Source of the DNA: PFJX01 sp031426735
GTDB taxonomy: Bacteria > Pseudomonadota > Gammaproteobacteria > Burkholderiales > Thiobacillaceae
DNA length: 64,000 bases
Assembly (NCBI GenBank): GCA_031426735.1
Contig: JASJPK010000064.1
Span: 1 to 64,000, forward strand
Reading direction: 5' to 3'
A program made the position numbers and the translations under genes. This document shows positions 23,585 to 32,956 of the stretch, piece after piece. Under the pieces are notes generated by a model. That model made no database searches. It had not been told where the DNA came from and saw only the letters and a list, made by a program, of their open reading frames with translations. Every line of letters starts with the position of its first letter. The first letter of the stretch is position 1.

Positions 23585-25223
23585 TCGAGTGCCCCTCCAG
23601 GCGGGGGGCGGGGCGGGCATGGTCAGCGACAATCCAGCGGGATCGGCGCGGCTAGCGGCGCAGGCGAATGGCATTCCGGACAGTTTCTGGCGCTCGCTGG
23701 AACATCTCAATCATTTTCGTTTGTTCCTGGCCGGTTTTCTCGGCCTCGCGGGCTTGCTGTCCGAGCAGTTGTTGCAACAGCAACTTGAACACCCTTATCT
23801 GTTTGCATTGACCAGTCTGGTCTATTTCCTGTCCGCCTGGCTGTTCGGGCGACCGCTCCAGCGGCGCCACGAGTTGTTTCAACGCCAGGTCGTGCGCCAG
23901 GCCATCGTCGATATCGTTTGTCTGGCCACCCTGATGTTTCTGGCTGGCGGCAATGCCTCCGGCCTCGGCTTGTTGCTGATGCTGACGCTGGCTGCCGTGG
24001 GCATGCTGCCGGACACGCGCAATGTGCTGTTGTGGGCGGCGGTGGCGGCCATCGTCATTCTCGCCGAGCAGACGCTGCATGCGCTCAGCGGCGACTCCGG
24101 CGCCGGCGGCTACGTCCGATCCGGCATGTTGTCGCTGGGCTTGTTCGGCGTTGCGCTGCTCTCCAATCTGCTCGCCAAAGGGACGTTGGCGGCGGGCGAA
24201 CTGGCGCTGGAGAAATCACGCCAGGCGGAAAGTCTCGAACGCATCAACGAACGCATGATTCAGGAACTGCCCTATGCCGTGATGGCGGTCGGCGCGGCCG
24301 GCGAGATCCTGCAATACAACGCGCACGCCGAGGCGCTGCTCGGAGCGCGCTTTTTCAGCGGTTGCACGCTGGCGCATTGCGCGCCGCGATTGGCGGAATT
24401 GTGGGAAATCTGGCGGCGAGGCGAAGCACTGCCGGCGCACCCGTTCCGCACCGGCATGGATGGTCATCGTCTCCGCGCCCGCTTCATGGAGCTTGAGCCG
24501 AGCCGCAACGAAGGCGCCGTGGTGGTGCTGGAGGACATGACGGAACTGGAGTCGCAGGCGCAGAAGATGAAACTGGCCTCGCTGGGTTTGCTCACCGCCA
24601 ACCTCGCACACGAAATTCGCAATCCACTTTCCGCCATTCGCCATGCCGCCGGTTTGCTCAAGGAAGACGCGCGGGACGCGATGAGCAGCAAGTTGACCCG
24701 CATCATCGACGACAACGCCATGCGCCTGAACGGGTTGGTCGAAGACGTGCTGGCGCTGAATCGGCGCGACCGCATGAATCGTACCGAAATCGAACTGGAA
24801 ACCTTCCTGCCCGCCTTCGTGCAGGACTATGCCCTGCGCGAAACCTTGCCGCAGGGCGTGATGACGCTGCAGATGGCGCGCCAGGCGCATGCCTGCTTCG
24901 ATGCCGGCCACCTCGAACAGATCCTGTGGAACCTGATGCGCAATGCCTGGCGCTACTGCACGCGGAAGCCCGGCAGCATCCGCATCTGCCTGAATGCCGG
25001 CGAAGATCACGCCGATATCGAAATCATCAACGACGGCCCCGCCATCACGCCGGAAGTGCAGGCGCACCTGTTCGAGCCTTTCTACACGACTGACAATCAG
25101 GGTACCGGCCTGGGGCTCTATATCGCGCGCGAACTCGCCGAAGCCAACGGCGCCGTGCTGCGCTACGTCGATAATCCCAATGGCGCCTTGTTCCGCTTGC
25201 GCTGCACCTTGCCACCTTGCTGA
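23559..25223 (+). CDS. pilS: PilS-like sensor histidine kinase
   Basis: 554 residues from ATG 23559, or 534 from ATG 23619, which has AGGCGGGGG upstream; the start is uncertain. Several hydrophobic segments fall within residues ~50-220, including LFLAGFLGLAGLL and LGLLLMLTLAAVGMLP, then a PAS-like segment (ELPYAVMAVGAAGEILQYN), the HisKA box LAHEIRNPLSAIRHAAGLL with the phospho-acceptor His, the N box NLMRNAW and the G box GTGLGLYIARELAEANG. PilS phosphorylates PilR to turn on type IV pilin genes in Pseudomonas; the pairing here supports that name, but no pil genes lie nearby. Confidence 0.85.
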   Translation: MNTVNPAADRVPLQAGGGAGMVSDNPAGSARLAAQANGIPDSFWRSLEHLNHFRLFLAGFLGLAGLLSEQLLQQQLEHPYLFALTSLVYFLSAWLFGRPLQRRHELFQRQVVRQAIVDIVCLATLMFLAGGNASGLGLLLMLTLAAVGMLPDTRNVLLWAAVAAIVILAEQTLHALSGDSGAGGYVRSGMLSLGLFGVALLSNLLAKGTLAAGELALEKSRQAESLERINERMIQELPYAVMAVGAAGEILQYNAHAEALLGARFFSGCTLAHCAPRLAELWEIWRRGEALPAHPFRTGMDGHRLRARFMELEPSRNEGAVVVLEDMTELESQAQKMKLASLGLLTANLAHEIRNPLSAIRHAAGLLKEDARDAMSSKLTRIIDDNAMRLNGLVEDVLALNRRDRMNRTEIELETFLPAFVQDYALRETLPQGVMTLQMARQAHACFDAGHLEQILWNLMRNAWRYCTRKPGSIRICLNAGEDHADIEIINDGPAITPEVQAHLFEPFYTTDNQGTGLGLYIARELAEANGAVLRYVDNPNGALFRLRCTLPPC

Positions 25224-25231
25224 AATCTACG

Positions 25232-26566
25232 ATGAAACGTCCGCGCGTCCTGTTGGTCGACGATGAACCCGATTTGCTCGACCTGCTTGAAATGGATATG
25301 GCCCGCATGGGGCTCGATAGCGAGCGCGCCGCCAGCGTAGCGCAGGCCAAGACGCGACTGGAACAGCGCCCGTTCGACCTTTGCCTGACCGACATGCGGC
25401 TGCCGGATGGCATCGGTCTCGATATCGTCCGCTACATCGTCGAGTACGCGCCGGCGACGCCGATCGCAGTGATTACGGCGTTCGGTTCTGCCGAAAACGC
25501 CGTGGCCGCGCTCAAGGCGGGTGCTTTCGATTACGTCGAAAAGCCGGTGACGCCGGAAAAAGTACGTAGTCTGGTGCGTTCCGCCTTGAAAGCGCCGGAA
25601 GCCGATGTCGTCAGCGGTGCAGTGCGGCCGCTGGTGGGCAATTCACAGCCGATGCGGCAAGTGCGTGCCTTGATCGAAAAAGTCGCACGCAGCCAGGCAC
25701 CGGTATCCATTACCGGCGAGACCGGCACCGGCAAGGAGGTCGTCGCGCGTCAGATCCATCACCTCAGCGCCCGCACCGCCGCTCCGTTCATCGCAGTCAA
25801 TTGCGGCGCGATTCCGGAGAATCTGATGGAAAGCGAGTTTTTCGGCTATCGCAAAGGCGCTTTCACCGGTGCCGAAGCGGAGCGGGACGGCTTTTTCCAG
25901 GCCGCGCATGGCGGCACCTTGTTCCTCGATGAAGTCGCCGATCTGCCGCTGCCGATGCAGGTCAAGCTGCTGCGCGCAATTCAGGAGAAATCCGTGCGAC
26001 GGGTCGGCGGCGTCAACGAAGAACAGGTCGATGTCCGCCTGATCAGCGCCTCGCACCAGGATCTGCAAGCTGCGGTCAACACCGGACGCTTCCGCCACGA
26101 CCTGTTTTATCGGCTCAACGTGATCGAAATCCGCATTCCCGCGCTACGCGAACGCCGTGAAGATTTGCCGGAACTGGCCGCATTTATTCTCACGCGTCTG
26201 GCTGCCAGTACCTCGGCGAATCGTGCCGCGCCGCCCACCCTGCAGGAGTCGGCGCTGGCCGCGTTGCAGCGCTATGACTTCCCCGGCAACGTGCGCGAAT
26301 TGGAGAACATCCTCGAACGCGGACTGGCGCTGGCCGAAGATCAGACCATTACCGTAGATGACTTGAATCTGGCGCCGCTCGATGAAGAGGGCGGTAGCGG
26401 ACTGGAGAGCCCCGCCGGCTTGCAGGCGCACCTCGACGAGTTGGAACGGCAGTCCATTCTGGAGGCGCTGGGCAAGACCGGCCACAACAAGACGGCTGCC
26501 GCGCGCCTGCTCGGCGTGACCTTCCGCTCGCTACGCTACCGGATGGAACGCCTGGGGGTGGAGTGA
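25232..26566 (+). CDS. pilR: PilR-like sigma-54-dependent response regulator
   Basis: 444 residues. An N-terminal receiver (VLLVDDEPDLLDLLEMDMAR, phospho-acceptor Asp in LTDMRLPDG, conserved Lys in VEKPVTPEK), a central AAA+ domain (Walker A GETGTGKE, sigma-54-contacting GAFTGA, Walker B TLFLDEVADLPL) and a C-terminal Fis-type helix-turn-helix (NKTAAARLLGVTFRSLRYRM). It activates sigma-54 promoters when phosphorylated by the kinase just upstream. ATG 25232 overlaps nothing; an in-frame TTG at 25217 would overlap pilS. Confidence 0.88.
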   Translation: MKRPRVLLVDDEPDLLDLLEMDMARMGLDSERAASVAQAKTRLEQRPFDLCLTDMRLPDGIGLDIVRYIVEYAPATPIAVITAFGSAENAVAALKAGAFDYVEKPVTPEKVRSLVRSALKAPEADVVSGAVRPLVGNSQPMRQVRALIEKVARSQAPVSITGETGTGKEVVARQIHHLSARTAAPFIAVNCGAIPENLMESEFFGYRKGAFTGAEAERDGFFQAAHGGTLFLDEVADLPLPMQVKLLRAIQEKSVRRVGGVNEEQVDVRLISASHQDLQAAVNTGRFRHDLFYRLNVIEIRIPALRERREDLPELAAFILTRLAASTSANRAAPPTLQESALAALQRYDFPGNVRELENILERGLALAEDQTITVDDLNLAPLDEEGGSGLESPAGLQAHLDELERQSILEALGKTGHNKTAAARLLGVTFRSLRYRMERLGVE

Positions 26567-26606
26567 GCGCACGTTAGCGGGAACTTAAGCCAATTGGCAT
26601 CCTGCC

Positions 26607-26675
26607 GGAGCGCCGGCTTCCAGCCGGCTTTGTCATTTCGATCGGACGAACGAGCCGGCTGGAAGCCGGCGCTCC
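26607..26675. repeat. REP-like palindrome between convergent genes
   Basis: Two perfect 23-bp arms (26607-26629 and 26653-26675) are separated by 23 bases; each arm also contains an inner GCCGGCTTCCAGCCGGC palindrome. It lies between the ends of pilR and the convergent chemoreceptor gene. Extragenic palindromes of this composition are common multi-copy elements in proteobacteria; here it may also serve as a bidirectional transcription stop. Confidence 0.85.
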
Positions 26676-26683
26676 AGTGAGTA

Positions 26684-28132
26684 TTAACCGTGTTTCTCCA
26701 CCACCAGCTTGTCGATCAGTTCCATCACTTCGCGGCTGGCGTCTTCCGTCACCTGCATCGCATTGAAGATGCTTTCCTGAATCTGCAGGTTGTGTTCCCA
26801 GCCCTTGTCGAGATAGGTCAGCATGGTGTGCACGTTGTCATGCACGCGCGCATGTGGCCGTTCCAGGATGGCATAGCTGGGCATGTCGCCGAAACGTTCG
26901 CGACCGAGGCTTTCGTACCACTTGCCGAGGCGGCAGTTGTGGTGATTGACTGCAACGGCCTTGGTGTAGGACTCCTCGCCACTGGTGTTGAGCGCCATGT
27001 AGGCGCGTTGTTTGTAGATGACATGGTCGACCTTGACCAGCGACGCAAAACTCTTGTCGCGCGCCCGCGCGGCGCGGCCTTCGGTTTCCTGGGCGGAACG
27101 GGCGAAGTGGCCGAAGCGGCCTTCCATCTCGACGATGATCTGGCGTGAATTGCCCGCCATGTCGCGCATCGCATGCGAGTCCGCCAACATCCGCTCGGCT
27201 TCGCTGTTGAGCGTTTCCATGATGTTGCCGATCGATTCGGACGCCTGCTTGGTGTGCTCGGCCAACTTGCGCACCTCATCCGCCACCACCGCGAAACCGC
27301 GCCCGGCCTCGCCAGCGCGGGCCGCTTCGATCGCCGCGTTGAGCGCCAGCAGGTTGGTCTGATTGGCAATGCCGGTAATCAACTGCACCGCATCGGTAAT
27401 TTCCTTGCTGCGCGCATTCAGTACTACCACCGCATCGGCAACATGATTGATCCGCTCGGTGATTTCGTTGAGCCGCCCGACCACCTGGCTGACCACACTC
27501 TGGCTGGTCACGGCATCGGCGCTGGTTGTGGCGGCCAGGTCGAGGACCAGCTGCATTTCTTCGGTGACCTGGTTCAAGTCGGCTTGATTCGATGCCAGGT
27601 TCGACAGCAGGTTGCTGGTGTTCAGGTGATGCACTCGTGAAATCAGCACGTTACGCATTTGGCCACGCTGCTGGCCGGCCATGCCTTCGAGCAGGATGTT
27701 GTTGCTTTCCAGACCCTTCATGAAGCCGCCGTGCAAGCCTTCCGGAAAGGCCTTGCGATGGAATTTGCCTTCCACGTGCAAACGGAAGGCGGTCGTCTCT
27801 TCGCGGAAATAGGTTTCCAGTTGATCCAGCATGTCGTTCATGTGCCAACACAAGCGGCCGATTTCATCCGTGTCGGCGACGCCGGTGATGCGATTACCGA
27901 ATTTGCCCAGACTGATCTCAGTGGTGAGATCGTCGAGTTTGGCCAGCGGCGCCAGCCATCCCCGCGCCTTGAACTGGCCCCAGGCGGAAAGCGCGATACC
28001 GGCAAGCAGGAAGGCCAGCATCAACCAGTCGAAACCGTGCAGCAGCCAGGTGCCGACGATGGTGGCCAGAATCAGCCCGGAAAAGCCCCAGAGCAGGGCC
28101 GAGAGCCTAGATTGCAAGGACCAGTTCGTCAT
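26684..28132 (-). CDS. Methyl-accepting chemotaxis protein with CZB domain
   Basis: 482 residues. Two N-terminal membrane helices with a very short gap (LSALLWGFSGLILATIVG, WLMLAFLLAGIALSAWG), a HAMP-like linker, the signalling hairpin (IANQTNLLALNAAIEAARAG; GFAVVADEVRKLAEHTKQAS) and a C-terminal CZB domain (NHHNCRLGKWYESLGRERFG; RPHARVHDNV) whose His/Cys ligands bind zinc in known chemoreceptors. There is no periplasmic sensor domain, so sensing must be cytoplasmic: by CZB (zinc, redox or hypochlorous acid in known cases) and by the PAS protein encoded just upstream, overlapping by 26 bases. It matches the C-terminal half of Aer. Confidence 0.9.
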   Translation of the reverse strand: MTNWSLQSRLSALLWGFSGLILATIVGTWLLHGFDWLMLAFLLAGIALSAWGQFKARGWLAPLAKLDDLTTEISLGKFGNRITGVADTDEIGRLCWHMNDMLDQLETYFREETTAFRLHVEGKFHRKAFPEGLHGGFMKGLESNNILLEGMAGQQRGQMRNVLISRVHHLNTSNLLSNLASNQADLNQVTEEMQLVLDLAATTSADAVTSQSVVSQVVGRLNEITERINHVADAVVVLNARSKEITDAVQLITGIANQTNLLALNAAIEAARAGEAGRGFAVVADEVRKLAEHTKQASESIGNIMETLNSEAERMLADSHAMRDMAGNSRQIIVEMEGRFGHFARSAQETEGRAARARDKSFASLVKVDHVIYKQRAYMALNTSGEESYTKAVAVNHHNCRLGKWYESLGRERFGDMPSYAILERPHARVHDNVHTMLTYLDKGWEHNLQIQESIFNAMQVTEDASREVMELIDKLVVEKHG

Positions 28133-28625
28133 AGCTCAAGCCTTTCTCGGCTAATAGATCGGTCAAAATTCGCGTCGACACGCCCATGGCGTCCTTCGCC
28201 CCGGCGCGACGCTCGGCTTCCAGCATGACGCGGTAAAGATCGGTTACGGTTTTGACGCCGGAGGCTTTTGGTTTGCGGCGGACCGAGAAATAACCAATGA
28301 CATTGCCGTCGCGGTCGAAATTTGGCGTCACATTGGCAAACACCCAGTAAAAGCTGCCGTCCTTGGCCATGTTCTTCACATACGCATTGCATTCCCGCTT
28401 GGTCTGGATGGTGTCCCAGAGCAGTTTGAACACTGCGCGTGGCATGTCCGGGTGGCGAATGATGTTGTGCTGGGCGCCGAGGAGTTCCGCTTCCGAATAG
28501 CCGGAAAACTCGATGAAGATGCGGTTGCCGTACGTGATGCGGCCTTTCAGGTCGGTTTTCGAGACGATGAAATCGTCCTCGCGCATCTGTCGCTCCACAC
28601 TGCTGGGCGTGGTCGGGTGTTTCAT
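28107..28625 (-). CDS. Aer-like PAS domain protein
   Basis: 172 residues from ATG 28625, with GGAGCC upstream. A single PAS domain close to that of the E. coli aerotaxis receptor Aer: DDFIVSKTDLKGRITYGNRI, FSGYSEAELLGAQHNIIRHP, NMAKDGSFYWVFANVTPNF, GNVIGYFSVRRKP. In Aer this domain binds FAD and senses redox state. The protein has no membrane segment and ends after a helical tail, so it probably acts as a separate sensor for the chemoreceptor whose gene overlaps its 3' end. Together they resemble Aer split in two. Confidence 0.87.
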   Translation of the reverse strand: MKHPTTPSSVERQMREDDFIVSKTDLKGRITYGNRIFIEFSGYSEAELLGAQHNIIRHPDMPRAVFKLLWDTIQTKRECNAYVKNMAKDGSFYWVFANVTPNFDRDGNVIGYFSVRRKPKASGVKTVTDLYRVMLEAERRAGAKDAMGVSTRILTDLLAEKGLSYDELVLAI

Positions 28626-28725
28626 GTTTGCCGGCTCCGTCAGGCGGCCATGGGCCGTCTCCAATCTATAACCTAAGCAATAACGGAAACAAATGGGAAA
28701 AGTTGAGGAAGGTGTCCGCGCGCCG

Positions 28726-29163
28726 TCAGAACAGGCGGTCGCCGCCGATGCGCAGGATGCGGTAACTACGTCCTTGCGGCTTCAGGATGAATTCGCTCAG
28801 CCCTTCCGCTTTGCCGGTTTTTCCCGTTTTGTCGACCCAGGCTTTGCGCCAGCGCACCTGGGCATTGATCAGACCATCCGATTCCAGGACGCGGTTGACG
28901 GTGAATTGCAGATCGATGATCCGCTCATCGCGGAAACGCGTTTCCAGGCGATCGCGCAGTTCGCCATAGCCTTCGTGGTAGGCCGGCGAGAAGAAGCGTT
29001 CCACATTCGACCAGACGCCTGAGCGCAGACCCTGATTGAGACCTTCCAGATTCTGGCCGACCTGTTCGCGGCGTTGCTGGTCGGTCTGCGCGGTTCCTTC
29101 GCTGGCGCAGCCAGTGCATGCCAGCACCGCGGCAACCGCCAACAAGCGGGTTATTGCAGCCAT
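28726..29163 (-). CDS. NTF2-like lipoprotein of the envelope cluster
   Basis: 145 residues. The hydrophobic N-terminus LLAVAAVLACTGCASEG carries candidate lipobox cysteines at residues 16 and 19, so it is probably an exported lipoprotein. The rest (from about residue 35) reads as one domain: VERFFSPAYHEGYGELRDRL, RIIDLQFTVNRVLESDGLIN and a final SYRILRIGGDRLF. That pattern recurs in the 1044-residue and 435-residue proteins of this cluster and resembles an NTF2/SnoaL-like cone. The start overlaps the end of the 1044-residue gene by 13 bases. Function unknown. Confidence 0.78.
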   Translation of the reverse strand: MAAITRLLAVAAVLACTGCASEGTAQTDQQRREQVGQNLEGLNQGLRSGVWSNVERFFSPAYHEGYGELRDRLETRFRDERIIDLQFTVNRVLESDGLINAQVRWRKAWVDKTGKTGKAEGLSEFILKPQGRSYRILRIGGDRLF

Positions 29164-32100
29164 AGACGGCCGCCGCGGGTTGCCCTGATCTTCGCCCCTT
29201 CGGGAGTCAGCACGACGGTGTCTTCCACAGTGGCGGTTTCCTGATGCTTCATGTTCATGTTGTAAATCTGGCCGGTAATGGTGACGGTATAGCCGACCTG
29301 GAACTGTCCGCCACCTGAGGCCTTGATCGAGAGGCTGCCGATGCTGAACTGAATGCGGTCGAACACGCGGAAGCTGTTCGCCAGGATGTCTTCCAGATCG
29401 GTCAGATCGGCGCCGTCGCTGGCATGCCAGTCCGTCGTGAGAAAGCGGGTCAGGCGGCCCAGCGCCTTGGCCTGGTAGGCCTCCGTGAAGTCCTGGTAAA
29501 GCTTGCGCACCGCCGCATCGCCGCCGCTGCTCTGGTAAGCCTTGAGTTTGTCGCGCAAGCCGGAAAGCTGATTCATCAGGCTGGCGATGCTTGTGTGGTT
29601 GCGTAATTGATCCGCCTCTCCACCGGCCGCGAGTGCCTGGTCCACGCTGCCAACCCAGACATTGGCCTGACTGGGCCCGCCTTGCGCTTCCGGGCGGGCA
29701 AGGTAGGTATTGACGGCCTGGACGATCTGGTTCAATTCCGCCGCCAGTTTGGCGATGCGTTTGCCGCTGTAGTAGGTCGCACTGGTCTCGGTGATCAGCT
29801 TCATCAATTCCGCATACGACCGGCTAACCAGGGATTTCGGCCCGGGCTTGCCGCCTTGCAAGGCGGCGTGCAACAACTGCGTTCCCTCGCGGCTGAACAC
29901 ATTGATGCGATCGCGAAAATCATCTTCGCTTGCGCCGAGCAGCGAAGCGCGTTCAATTTCGAGTTTTTTCACCAGTTTGTGCAATTGTTGTCCCTGCACG
30001 ATGGCCCACGGCGCCAGCGGGTCGGTCAATTCATGGAAGCGCAGCGCCAGTTTTTCGTAGCTGTCCAGTAACTGGAAGGTCCAGTCGGTGGGATCGAGCA
30101 GATCGGCCGGCGGCAGGAGTCCATGCTGGTCGAGCAAGACGGGCGCCGTAATGACGACTTCTTTGCCGACGATACTGGATAGCGTCTGGCTCAACGCCTT
30201 TGCCTGGCTGGCCAGTTCCACCTCTTTCCGGCGCACGCTCTGGTAGAGCGAGGCATAACGAGAAAAACCGGCATTTAACTGCACGGCCCGGTGCTTGATC
30301 TGTTCGCGTAGACGGCCGATCGCATCGGCGTTCAGAACCGGCTTGAGCGCAGGGTCGTATTCAGGTGTGCCGGGGACCATGCTGAGCAAGAACTTCTCGG
30401 CAAATGCCTGGTCACCCAGCTTCGGGACGATGTCTTCCAGGGTCTTGATCATCGCCGAGGTAATGCCGGCTTGCCGGTTCATGTCCACCAGCGTGCTGCC
30501 GGGGCGATATTCGTTGATGCTGACCATGATCAGTTCGTGCATGTCGCCGCCTGCCGCCTTCGCCCAAAGATCAAGCAGCGGCTTTTCCATCTTCAACGCC
30601 GAAACAACCTGGCTCGATAGCTGTTCCTGCTTGCGTATGGCGATAGCCCAGCGATTCGACAGGGTGGCGTTGATGGCCAGTTGCGGCGTGAAGGCAGCCT
30701 TGTAGGTCTTCAGCCAGCCCAGCGTTTGCAAGTCGACCGCGCCATCGGAGATGCAGCCCCAGTAGAACACCTTGTGCTCCAGTTCCCCGGCCAGTTTGTC
30801 CGCGTCATCGGCGGCGGCGCTGGCGTCGCTGGTGGACTTTTCAGCAAGGTATTTCGTTTTCTCGATCAGGCTGCGGAAATACTGGGCCATTTCCAGGCCT
30901 TGTTCCGCGCCATGCAACATGGAGTATTCCGGGAAGCGCATCGCATCGCCGCTTAATCCGCCTATCCTGGGCGGCGCCCAGTCTGCCGCTACCCACTCCG
31001 GATCACTCGGCACAAAACCGTACAGGGCGTTGGCCAAGCCTTCTCCCGACGTATCGGCAACCTTCACGGTCATGCTCTTGACGGGCCATTCCTGAATCGG
31101 GATATCGCGGCTGCGCAGTTCCTGCAGCCGACGAATGAAGGGCCGTACCTCTCTTTCGTTGGCTGTCTGGGTTTGCTGATCCAGTTCGGCGCGCACCTTG
31201 ATCACCTGCTGATACGCATCCCAGATCGGCTTGATGCGTGTGGCATAACACTCGCTATTGCCGCAGGCGCGCAGCACTTCGGCCGCCTGCTGGTACCACA
31301 GCCTTTCAGCGGCGTAATCGGCACCCCAGACCATGTTGCCATAGGAGCCGCAGTCGAGTTCGTTGGCGCTGAGCCGGCTCCAGGCATCGCGCAGGGTTTG
31401 TTGGGCCTGTCCGAATCCACGGATGGATTCGGGATTGAACGGCACCGGTGGCGGCGCTTTCAGCGAATTCAGCAAAAGATAGGCTCGGGCAACCTCGCGG
31501 TTGCGCGTCCAGGCCTCGATATCGCTGTCCAGTGCCTTGATCTTTTGTTCCAGATCGTCGATGGCATTGAGGATGGCGCTTTGCTTTTTGAGCAGTTCCC
31601 TTTTCAGCGCTTCCAGGGCTTGCTCAGCCAGAGAGCCGTCCTTGAGCATGAATTCCGCGCGTTTGAGCGCAATCAGTTGATCGCTGAGTTTGTCGCCCGA
31701 GAGCGTCTTCTGCAGCCAGCCGCGGTTAGCCACCTCCTGAGCGAAGGTGGGGTTTTCGGCAAAGATGCGCTGTTCGATCGCCGCGTCGCTCAGTGCCATC
31801 GTCTTGTTGAACTCGCGCATGGCGGCGACCGAATCCAGGCCCAGCTTGGGGAGAACAACCGTGACCGAGGTGTCGAACAGGCCGGGGTAGTTGTTGCGCA
31901 GATACTCCGAGGAGAGGTCGACGGCGATGCTGGTGCCGATTTCGGCCATCTTCTCGGGGGCGTTGACGGCAGTAATGTTGAGCCCGGTGGTGATCACCAT
32001 CATGGCCTTGTTGCGCGCATCGATCATGCGGATACGGCGCAGGTTGTTGGAGAGTTCCAGTTCGGTCTGGTTGATGAGCAGGAACTCCTGTTTCATTTTT

Positions 32101-32285
32101 TCACGGCTGGCCTTGAGCTTTTCCAGCGCGGCCTGGACGTCGCGTTTTTCATCCTGGGCGCGCTTGATCAGGCGCTGGATTTCCGCGTCCTGGTCGTATT
32201 CGGCGCGGGCGGGTTGCGTGACCAATGTCAGCACCGGCAGAGCCAGAAAAACGAGTCTTAATGCCAACCGGAAAATTCGGCTCAT
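29151..32285 (-). CDS. Large exported helical protein of unknown function
   Basis: 1044 residues. A signal peptide (LALRLVFLALPVLTLVTQPARA) is followed by long, mostly helical sequence: heptad-like stretches RAQDEKRDVQAALEKLKASR and ALKRELLKKQSAILNAIDDL suggest coiled coils in the first 250 residues. A cysteine pair region (DCGSYGNMVWGADYAAE; CGNSECYATRI) lies around residue 310-345. The last ~115 residues (FTEAYQAKALGRLTRFLTTD; ILANSFRVFDRIQFSIGSLS; EDTVVLTPEGAKIRATRGG) form an NTF2-like domain similar to those in the two neighbouring proteins. No known family recognised. It is probably periplasmic, in one operon with the genes at 28726-35898. Confidence 0.8.
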   Translation of the reverse strand: MSRIFRLALRLVFLALPVLTLVTQPARAEYDQDAEIQRLIKRAQDEKRDVQAALEKLKASREKMKQEFLLINQTELELSNNLRRIRMIDARNKAMMVITTGLNITAVNAPEKMAEIGTSIAVDLSSEYLRNNYPGLFDTSVTVVLPKLGLDSVAAMREFNKTMALSDAAIEQRIFAENPTFAQEVANRGWLQKTLSGDKLSDQLIALKRAEFMLKDGSLAEQALEALKRELLKKQSAILNAIDDLEQKIKALDSDIEAWTRNREVARAYLLLNSLKAPPPVPFNPESIRGFGQAQQTLRDAWSRLSANELDCGSYGNMVWGADYAAERLWYQQAAEVLRACGNSECYATRIKPIWDAYQQVIKVRAELDQQTQTANEREVRPFIRRLQELRSRDIPIQEWPVKSMTVKVADTSGEGLANALYGFVPSDPEWVAADWAPPRIGGLSGDAMRFPEYSMLHGAEQGLEMAQYFRSLIEKTKYLAEKSTSDASAAADDADKLAGELEHKVFYWGCISDGAVDLQTLGWLKTYKAAFTPQLAINATLSNRWAIAIRKQEQLSSQVVSALKMEKPLLDLWAKAAGGDMHELIMVSINEYRPGSTLVDMNRQAGITSAMIKTLEDIVPKLGDQAFAEKFLLSMVPGTPEYDPALKPVLNADAIGRLREQIKHRAVQLNAGFSRYASLYQSVRRKEVELASQAKALSQTLSSIVGKEVVITAPVLLDQHGLLPPADLLDPTDWTFQLLDSYEKLALRFHELTDPLAPWAIVQGQQLHKLVKKLEIERASLLGASEDDFRDRINVFSREGTQLLHAALQGGKPGPKSLVSRSYAELMKLITETSATYYSGKRIAKLAAELNQIVQAVNTYLARPEAQGGPSQANVWVGSVDQALAAGGEADQLRNHTSIASLMNQLSGLRDKLKAYQSSGGDAAVRKLYQDFTEAYQAKALGRLTRFLTTDWHASDGADLTDLEDILANSFRVFDRIQFSIGSLSIKASGGGQFQVGYTVTITGQIYNMNMKHQETATVEDTVVLTPEGAKIRATRGGRLWLQ

Positions 32286-32297
32286 GGCGGACTCCTG

Positions 32298-32948
32298 TTA
32301 GCGCGAGGGCTGGGGAAGAGCGGGCTTGGCGGCGGGCGGCTTGATTAGTTGCAACTGGCGGCGCGCCGCGTTGGCGGCACGGTCGCTGGCGAGGACCAGG
32401 TTTTCGACCTGTGTCCGGCAAGTTTCGGCAGCCATGCGCAGGTTGAGCAGCGCGCCGCGGGTTTCCATCGTTGTCGAGAGCAGGCGCGGCAGCCGTTTTT
32501 GCACCTCTTTCTCGGCGAGCCGGACGAAAGCAGTCACTTCCTTGTCCAGTGCGGAAATGCGCTGTTTTGCCGTATCGGTCGCAGCCTTGAGTTTCTTGCC
32601 TGCATCCTCGATACCCGCCGCCGCCGGCAAGCGCTGCACGGCGTCCTCGTAGGCGGCGATGCTGTTTTTCATCGCGCCGATATCGAGCCTTTTCGCGGCA
32701 GCCGTTGGCGTTTCCACCGCATCGGGGCGCAGGGCGTTTGCAACCAGGCCGCGCAAACCGTCATCCGCGGCACGCAATGCAGCCAGTCGCGCCGCTTCGC
32801 CGGATAAATAGGCGCGCGCTTCCGTTTCGCGGGCCGTCTCCTTGGCGACGGCCGCTTCGGTTAACGCCTGCGCCGGCACATCGATCGCCATCACTACGCC
32901 GGCTTGCAGCAGCAGGCTGACGATGAGGATGATGTGGCGGCGAGACAT
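32298..32948 (-). CDS. Exported alpha-helical protein of the envelope cluster
   Basis: 216 residues. An N-terminal signal sequence (MSRRHIILIVSLLLQAGVVMA) leads into an alanine-, arginine- and glutamate-rich helical protein with no obvious catalytic motif (TARETEARAYLSGEAARLAA; KLKAATDTAKQRISALDKEV; EKEVQKRLPRLLSTTMETRG). One cysteine is left in the mature part (AETCRTQVENL). It ends in a proline/lysine tail (IKPPAAKPALPQP). It sits between the 435- and 1044-residue genes with gaps of 8 and 12 bases, so it is surely co-transcribed. No family recognised; a structural or scaffold role in the periplasm is a guess. Confidence 0.75.
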   Translation of the reverse strand: MSRRHIILIVSLLLQAGVVMAIDVPAQALTEAAVAKETARETEARAYLSGEAARLAALRAADDGLRGLVANALRPDAVETPTAAAKRLDIGAMKNSIAAYEDAVQRLPAAAGIEDAGKKLKAATDTAKQRISALDKEVTAFVRLAEKEVQKRLPRLLSTTMETRGALLNLRMAAETCRTQVENLVLASDRAANAARRQLQLIKPPAAKPALPQPSR

Positions 32949-32956
32949 GATCGGGG

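Noticed and set aside
26607..26675. Possible integron attC site
   Set aside because: No integrase or cassette array, and the palindrome is symmetric and fits a REP-like repeat between convergent genes.
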